Shown in pieces: positions 6,648-8,883 of a DNA stretch of 8,883 nt. The notes under the pieces were generated by a model. The model was not told the DNA's origin. It ran no database searches and worked only from the letters and a program-made list of their open reading frames with translations. Made by a program: the position numbers and the translations under genes. The DNA is taken from contig JAENWI010000039.1 in the NCBI GenBank assembly GCA_016650115.1, forward strand, positions 1-8,883, written 5' to 3'. The number at the start of each line of letters is the position of its first letter. The first letter of the stretch is position 1. Origin of the DNA: Peptostreptococcaceae bacterium. Its GTDB lineage: Bacteria > Bacillota > Clostridia > Peptostreptococcales > Anaerovoracaceae.

Positions 6648-6841
6648 AAAAATCCTCCATCGTTATCTGCCAAATACCTGCAATATATTAATACTGGCTG
6701 CTGTATAAATCGGAATAGAATCCGTTTTGTGACATTAGCTACAAGTGGTTTCACTATATATTGCCATATTTAATATTGTCCATAATAGAACCGCTGATAC
6801 TCAATTATACCTTAAAAAAATCAAAATGCAACAGTTTTAAC
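6648..6841. other. Intergenic region upstream of birA, divergent from cbiM
   Basis: No gene is supported here. It holds the birA ribosome site, a putative birA promoter near 6804-6831 and small inverted repeats of only 4 bp (for example AGTG-GTTT-CACT and CGGA-ATAGAA-TCCG). I see no GGTTAAC-type BirA operator and no B12-box or cobalamin-riboswitch pattern. Confidence 0.5.
6804..6831 (-). promoter_or_regulatory. Possible birA promoter
   Basis: On the minus strand a perfect TATAAT (6809-6804) is preceded at 16 nt by TTGCAT (6831-6826), a weak -35. Transcription from here would start near 6797 and give a birA leader of about 150 nt. The -10 is good and the -35 poor, so this is tentative. Confidence 0.4.
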
Positions 6842-6870
6842 TTGACGCTATAACAGTGACATAGTATAAT
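6842..6870 (+). promoter_or_regulatory. Promoter of the cbiM-cbiQ-cbiO operon
   Basis: TTGACG (6842-6847), a 17-nt spacer and a perfect TATAAT (6865-6870) give a near-consensus sigma-A promoter. The whole spacer, CTATAACAGTGACATAG, is an imperfect palindrome with 5 of 7 positions matching between arms, so a regulator could bind between the two hexamers. Transcription should start near 6877, leaving a leader of about 94 nt. Confidence 0.82.
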
Positions 6871-6883
6871 AATATAGAAATTT

Positions 6884-6940
6884 ATGCCAAGAAGGCAAAG
6901 AGCGCGCAGAAGCGAAGTGGCTAATTCTTGGCATTTTTTT
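6884..6940 (+). promoter_or_regulatory. Terminator hairpin in the cbiM leader, probable transcription attenuator
   Basis: A perfect 10-bp stem (ATGCCAAGAA at 6884-6893, TTCTTGGCAT at 6925-6934) closes a 31-nt purine-rich loop and is followed by seven T (6934-6940), the form of an intrinsic terminator. It lies after the cbiM promoter and before the gene, so it should stop transcription unless it is prevented from forming. A competing pairing, AGGCA (6893-6897) with TGCCT (6942-6946), would break the stem. The predicted start is only about 7 nt upstream, so any sensing element must sit in the loop or downstream. It matches no riboswitch I recognise, including cobalamin and the four-way-junction NiCo class. 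It could alternatively be a terminator for a short RNA. The structure is seen; the role is inferred. Confidence 0.72.
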
Positions 6941-6970
6941 GTGCCTAAAATCAGATAGGGAGAAATAATT

Positions 6971-7975
6971 ATGCATATGGCAGATGCGTTGCTTTCGCCA
7001 CCGATTGGCGTGGTTATGGCGGCAGTAACGATTGGAGCAATCGCTTATTCAGTAAATAGAATTAAAAAAGATGATAGTTTTGATGAAAAGAAAATTCCTG
7101 TCATGGCGGTCTCGGGAGCATTTATTTTTGCAGCGCAAATGATCAACTTTACGATCCCTGGGACAGGAGCAAGCGGCCATATAGGTGGCGGTATTTTGCT
7201 TGCGGCCCTGCTTGGACCCTTTCCGGCACTGTTAACTATGGCGGCTGTTTTGATTATTCAATGTCTGTTTTTTGCAGACGGAGGACTTTTAGCTCTTGGG
7301 GCTAATATATTCAACATGGGAATAATTGTGTCATTTATATCCTATCCATTGATTTTCAAACCAATTGTTTCCAAGGGACTAAACCCAAAAAGGATTACCC
7401 TGGCTGCCATTGTCGCGGTCATCATAGGTCTTCAACTGGGAGCATTCAGTGTAGTGCTTGAGACAATGGCTTCAAATATTACGGAGTTGCCGTTTAACAT
7501 ATTTGTGCTGCTGATGCAGCCGATTCACCTAGCTATAGGTCTTGCAGAAGGGGTTGCCACCGCAGCTGTTTTATGCTTTATATATAGTATGAGACCGGAA
7601 ATCATGGAAGGTGCCTTGTCGAATAAGAGCATTGGCCCAAAATCAATAAAAAAGGTTCTTATAGCCTTGGGAATCTTTACAATTTTGCTGGGAGCCATTT
7701 TTTCTTTATTAGCTTCATCTTTCCCAGATGGGTTAGAATGGGCAATAAGAAATATAACAGGCAGCGGTGAAATCGAAAAGGCAGGAAATGCATACAATGT
7801 TTTTGACAAAATTCAAGAACTGTTTGCGTTCATGCCTGACTATTCATTGAAGTCGAATCCTGAAGAGGGAACTTCTCTGGCAGGTATAATAGGTGGAACG
7901 CTTACCCTTGTGCTTGCGGGGGGTACAGGTGTACTTATAAATATAATGAAGAAAAGGAAAGTTGCGAAAAAATGA
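6971..7975 (+). CDS. cbiM: ECF nickel/cobalt transporter substrate-binding membrane protein, CbiM/NikM with fused PDGLE domain
   Basis: The membrane component that binds Ni2+ or Co2+ in an energy-coupling-factor importer. The 334 residues begin MHMADALLSPPIG; in this family the free N-terminus and His2 are metal ligands, joined by a histidine in the SGHIGGG segment (H70 here). That fixes the ATG at 6971, since the Met3 start would lose His2. The ribosome site AGGGAG lies 8 nt upstream. Other landmarks are GPFPALLTMAAVLIIQCLFF (82-101), the family-typical FADGGLLALGANIFNMG (101-117) and QPIHLAIGLAEGVATA (183-198). Residues about 225-330 form an added domain with two membrane helices and FPDGLEWA (251-258), the PDGLE motif found in separate or fused CbiN/NikN-like partners. 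This explains why no separate N gene follows. The stop overlaps cbiQ by ATGA. Whether the metal is nickel or cobalt cannot be decided. Confidence 0.93.
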   Translation: MHMADALLSPPIGVVMAAVTIGAIAYSVNRIKKDDSFDEKKIPVMAVSGAFIFAAQMINFTIPGTGASGHIGGGILLAALLGPFPALLTMAAVLIIQCLFFADGGLLALGANIFNMGIIVSFISYPLIFKPIVSKGLNPKRITLAAIVAVIIGLQLGAFSVVLETMASNITELPFNIFVLLMQPIHLAIGLAEGVATAAVLCFIYSMRPEIMEGALSNKSIGPKSIKKVLIALGIFTILLGAIFSLLASSFPDGLEWAIRNITGSGEIEKAGNAYNVFDKIQELFAFMPDYSLKSNPEEGTSLAGIIGGTLTLVLAGGTGVLINIMKKRKVAKK

Positions 7976-8769
7976 CAATGCTTTCGAAGGCCACATATGG
8001 CTTTCACAATCTAGAGAATATAGCGGAGGGCGAAACCATTATTCATCGCCTTAATCCATTAACTAAAACAATTACCACATTTTTATATGTGGTAATTGTT
8101 GTTTCTTTTGACAGGTATTCCATAAGCGGGCTACTGCCATTTGTGTTTTATCCAGTTGTTTTCATGTCATTGGGAGAAATCCCCTTGAAACCATTATTAT
8201 CACGACTGGCCATTGCATTACCCTTCTGTATTTTTGCAGGAGTTGCTAACATTATTTTTGATCAGGATACGATGTTGACGCTCATGGGTTTTAATATTTC
8301 TTTTGGGCTGGTATCCCTGGTATCCATCACCTTAAAAGCTGGTCTGACTGTTATGGCAGTACTCATTTTGATTGCCACAACAAAAATGCCAGCTATTTCA
8401 AGGCAACTGATTAGATTAAAGGTCCCGACAATTTTTGTGCTCTTAATATCGATGATTTATAGATATATTAGTGTGGCTTTGGAGGAAACAATAAATATGT
8501 ACATAGCTTATTCGTTAAGATCTCCACATAATAAAGGCATAAAAATCAAGGATATGGGTAGCTTTGTCGGCCAGCTTTTATTAAGAAGTTTTGACAGAGG
8601 GGAAAGAGTATATTTCGCAATGAAGTGCAGAGGATTTTCTGGAGATTATAAATATGTGCCAACACCAAAACCACCCGCTTTGGAATTGATTTATATAATT
8701 TCATTTGCAGCGGCAGCAATTATTTTGAGAATTGTAAATGTATCTGATTTAATAGGTGGCATTATCTAG
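7972..8769 (+). CDS. cbiQ: ECF transporter transmembrane coupling protein, CbiQ
   Basis: The membrane T-component linking the metal-binding CbiM to the ATPase CbiO. The 265 residues include an N-terminal HRLNPLTK (25-32), about five hydrophobic segments between 33 and 175 and near 236-256, and the two cytoplasmic coupling motifs of the family: a degenerate AYSLRSP (179-185) and a canonical AMKCRGFSG (216-224), which contact the ATPase. The start overlaps the cbiM stop (ATGA), indicating coupling. A second ATG six bases later is possible, but the purine-rich ribosome site (AAGGAAA at 7954-7960) favours the first. The gene contains a 14-bp perfect hairpin near its 5' end. cbiO follows after 13 nt. 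Confidence 0.93.
   Translation: MTMLSKATYGFHNLENIAEGETIIHRLNPLTKTITTFLYVVIVVSFDRYSISGLLPFVFYPVVFMSLGEIPLKPLLSRLAIALPFCIFAGVANIIFDQDTMLTLMGFNISFGLVSLVSITLKAGLTVMAVLILIATTKMPAISRQLIRLKVPTIFVLLISMIYRYISVALEETINMYIAYSLRSPHNKGIKIKDMGSFVGQLLLRSFDRGERVYFAMKCRGFSGDYKYVPTPKPPALELIYIISFAAAAIILRIVNVSDLIGGII
8067..8100 (+). repeat. Perfect 14-bp inverted repeat inside cbiQ
   Basis: AACAATTACCACAT (8067-8080) and ATGTGGTAATTGTT (8087-8100) are exact reverse complements with a 6-nt loop, TTTTAT. The hairpin is in-frame coding sequence for a membrane helix (TITTFLYVVIV). The downstream stretch GTTTCTTTT is T-rich but not a clean U-tract. It could slow ribosomes, terminate in part or be chance. Confidence 0.8.
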
Positions 8770-8782
8770 AAAGGATAACGTG

Positions 8783-8883
8783 ATGATTAAAATCGAAGGC
8801 TTGAAAATTAAATATCCTGACGGTAATACTGCAATTAATGATGTGACCATTCATATAAATGAAGGGGATACTGTAGCAGTCAT
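8783..8883 (+). CDS. cbiO: ECF transporter ATPase CbiO, 5' part only (runs off right edge)
   Basis: The first 33 full codons of an ABC ATPase: MIKIEGLKIKYPDG, then TAINDVTIHINEGDTVAV. This is the standard N-terminal strand pattern just before the Walker A loop, which lies beyond the window edge. Position after cbiQ and this opening identify it as the ATP-hydrolysing subunit of the metal importer. AGGA at 8772-8775 lies 7 nt before the ATG; the in-frame GTG three bases upstream is less likely. It starts 13 nt after the cbiQ stop, in one operon with cbiM and cbiQ. Confidence 0.88.
   Translation, partial: MIKIEGLKIKYPDGNTAINDVTIHINEGDTVAV

Noticed and set aside
6711..6754. BirA operator upstream of birA
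   Set aside because: Only 4-bp inverted repeats are present; no GGTTAAC-type dyad that would suggest autoregulation.
6648..6970. Cobalamin riboswitch upstream of the cobalt/nickel operon
   Set aside because: No B12-box or extended multi-stem fold is visible, and the leader after the predicted start is under 100 nt, too short for that class.
6877..6970. NiCo (czcD-type) riboswitch in the cbiM leader
   Set aside because: That class needs a four-way junction of roughly 90 nt or more; only one 51-nt stem-loop with a minor inner hairpin can be drawn here.
8108..8136. Internal promoter in cbiQ from a perfect TTGACA
   Set aside because: No -10-like hexamer occurs 16-18 bp downstream.

Overview
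The window is 8.9 kb of AT-rich, low-GC DNA. It has strong TTGACA/TATAAT-type promoters, AGGAGG-type ribosome binding sites, AT-rich intrinsic terminators and tightly packed operons. This style, and the close family resemblance of the proteins, points to an anaerobic Clostridia-type Bacillota. The lineage is inferred from sequence style and was not checked by a search. No rRNA, tRNA, insertion sequence, phage gene or CRISPR array was seen. The window looks like ordinary chromosome carrying transport and housekeeping genes.

Layout. (1) Positions 1-1109, minus strand: an EamA/DMT-family membrane transporter followed 15 nt later by the 5' end of an HD-domain hydrolase gene that runs off the left edge. 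Both are read from a good promoter at 1149-1177. (2) Positions 1299-2216, plus strand: cysK, O-acetylserine sulfhydrylase, divergent from the transporter and followed by an AT-rich terminator. (3) Positions 2346-5554, plus strand: a complete three-gene TRAP transporter operon (dctP lipoprotein, dctQ, dctM). It has a near-consensus promoter, a leader of about 190 nt, and a GC-rich hairpin without a U-tract between dctP and dctQ. (4) Positions 5616-6647, minus strand: birA, biotin-protein ligase and biotin repressor, convergent with the TRAP operon. The two share a perfect 27-bp inverted repeat that should terminate transcription from both sides. (5) Positions 6842-8883, plus strand: an ECF-type nickel/cobalt uptake operon, cbiM (with a fused PDGLE/N-type C-terminal domain), cbiQ and the start of cbiO, cut by the right edge.

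How the genes work together. The TRAP genes form one secondary transporter: DctP captures an organic anion outside the cell and the DctQM membrane pair imports it using an ion gradient. CbiM, CbiQ and CbiO form one ATP-driven metal importer: CbiM binds the metal, CbiQ couples, and CbiO hydrolyses ATP. cysK and birA are independent metabolic genes for cysteine synthesis and for biotin attachment and sensing.

The most interesting non-coding signal is the cbiM leader. A strong promoter with a 17-bp imperfect palindrome filling its spacer is followed within about 7 nt of the predicted start by a terminator hairpin with a 31-nt purine-rich loop, lying between promoter and gene. This looks like transcription attenuation of metal uptake and matches no riboswitch class I can recognise. 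Secondary points are a 14-bp perfect hairpin inside cbiQ and a DctP whose usual ligand-site motif is replaced.
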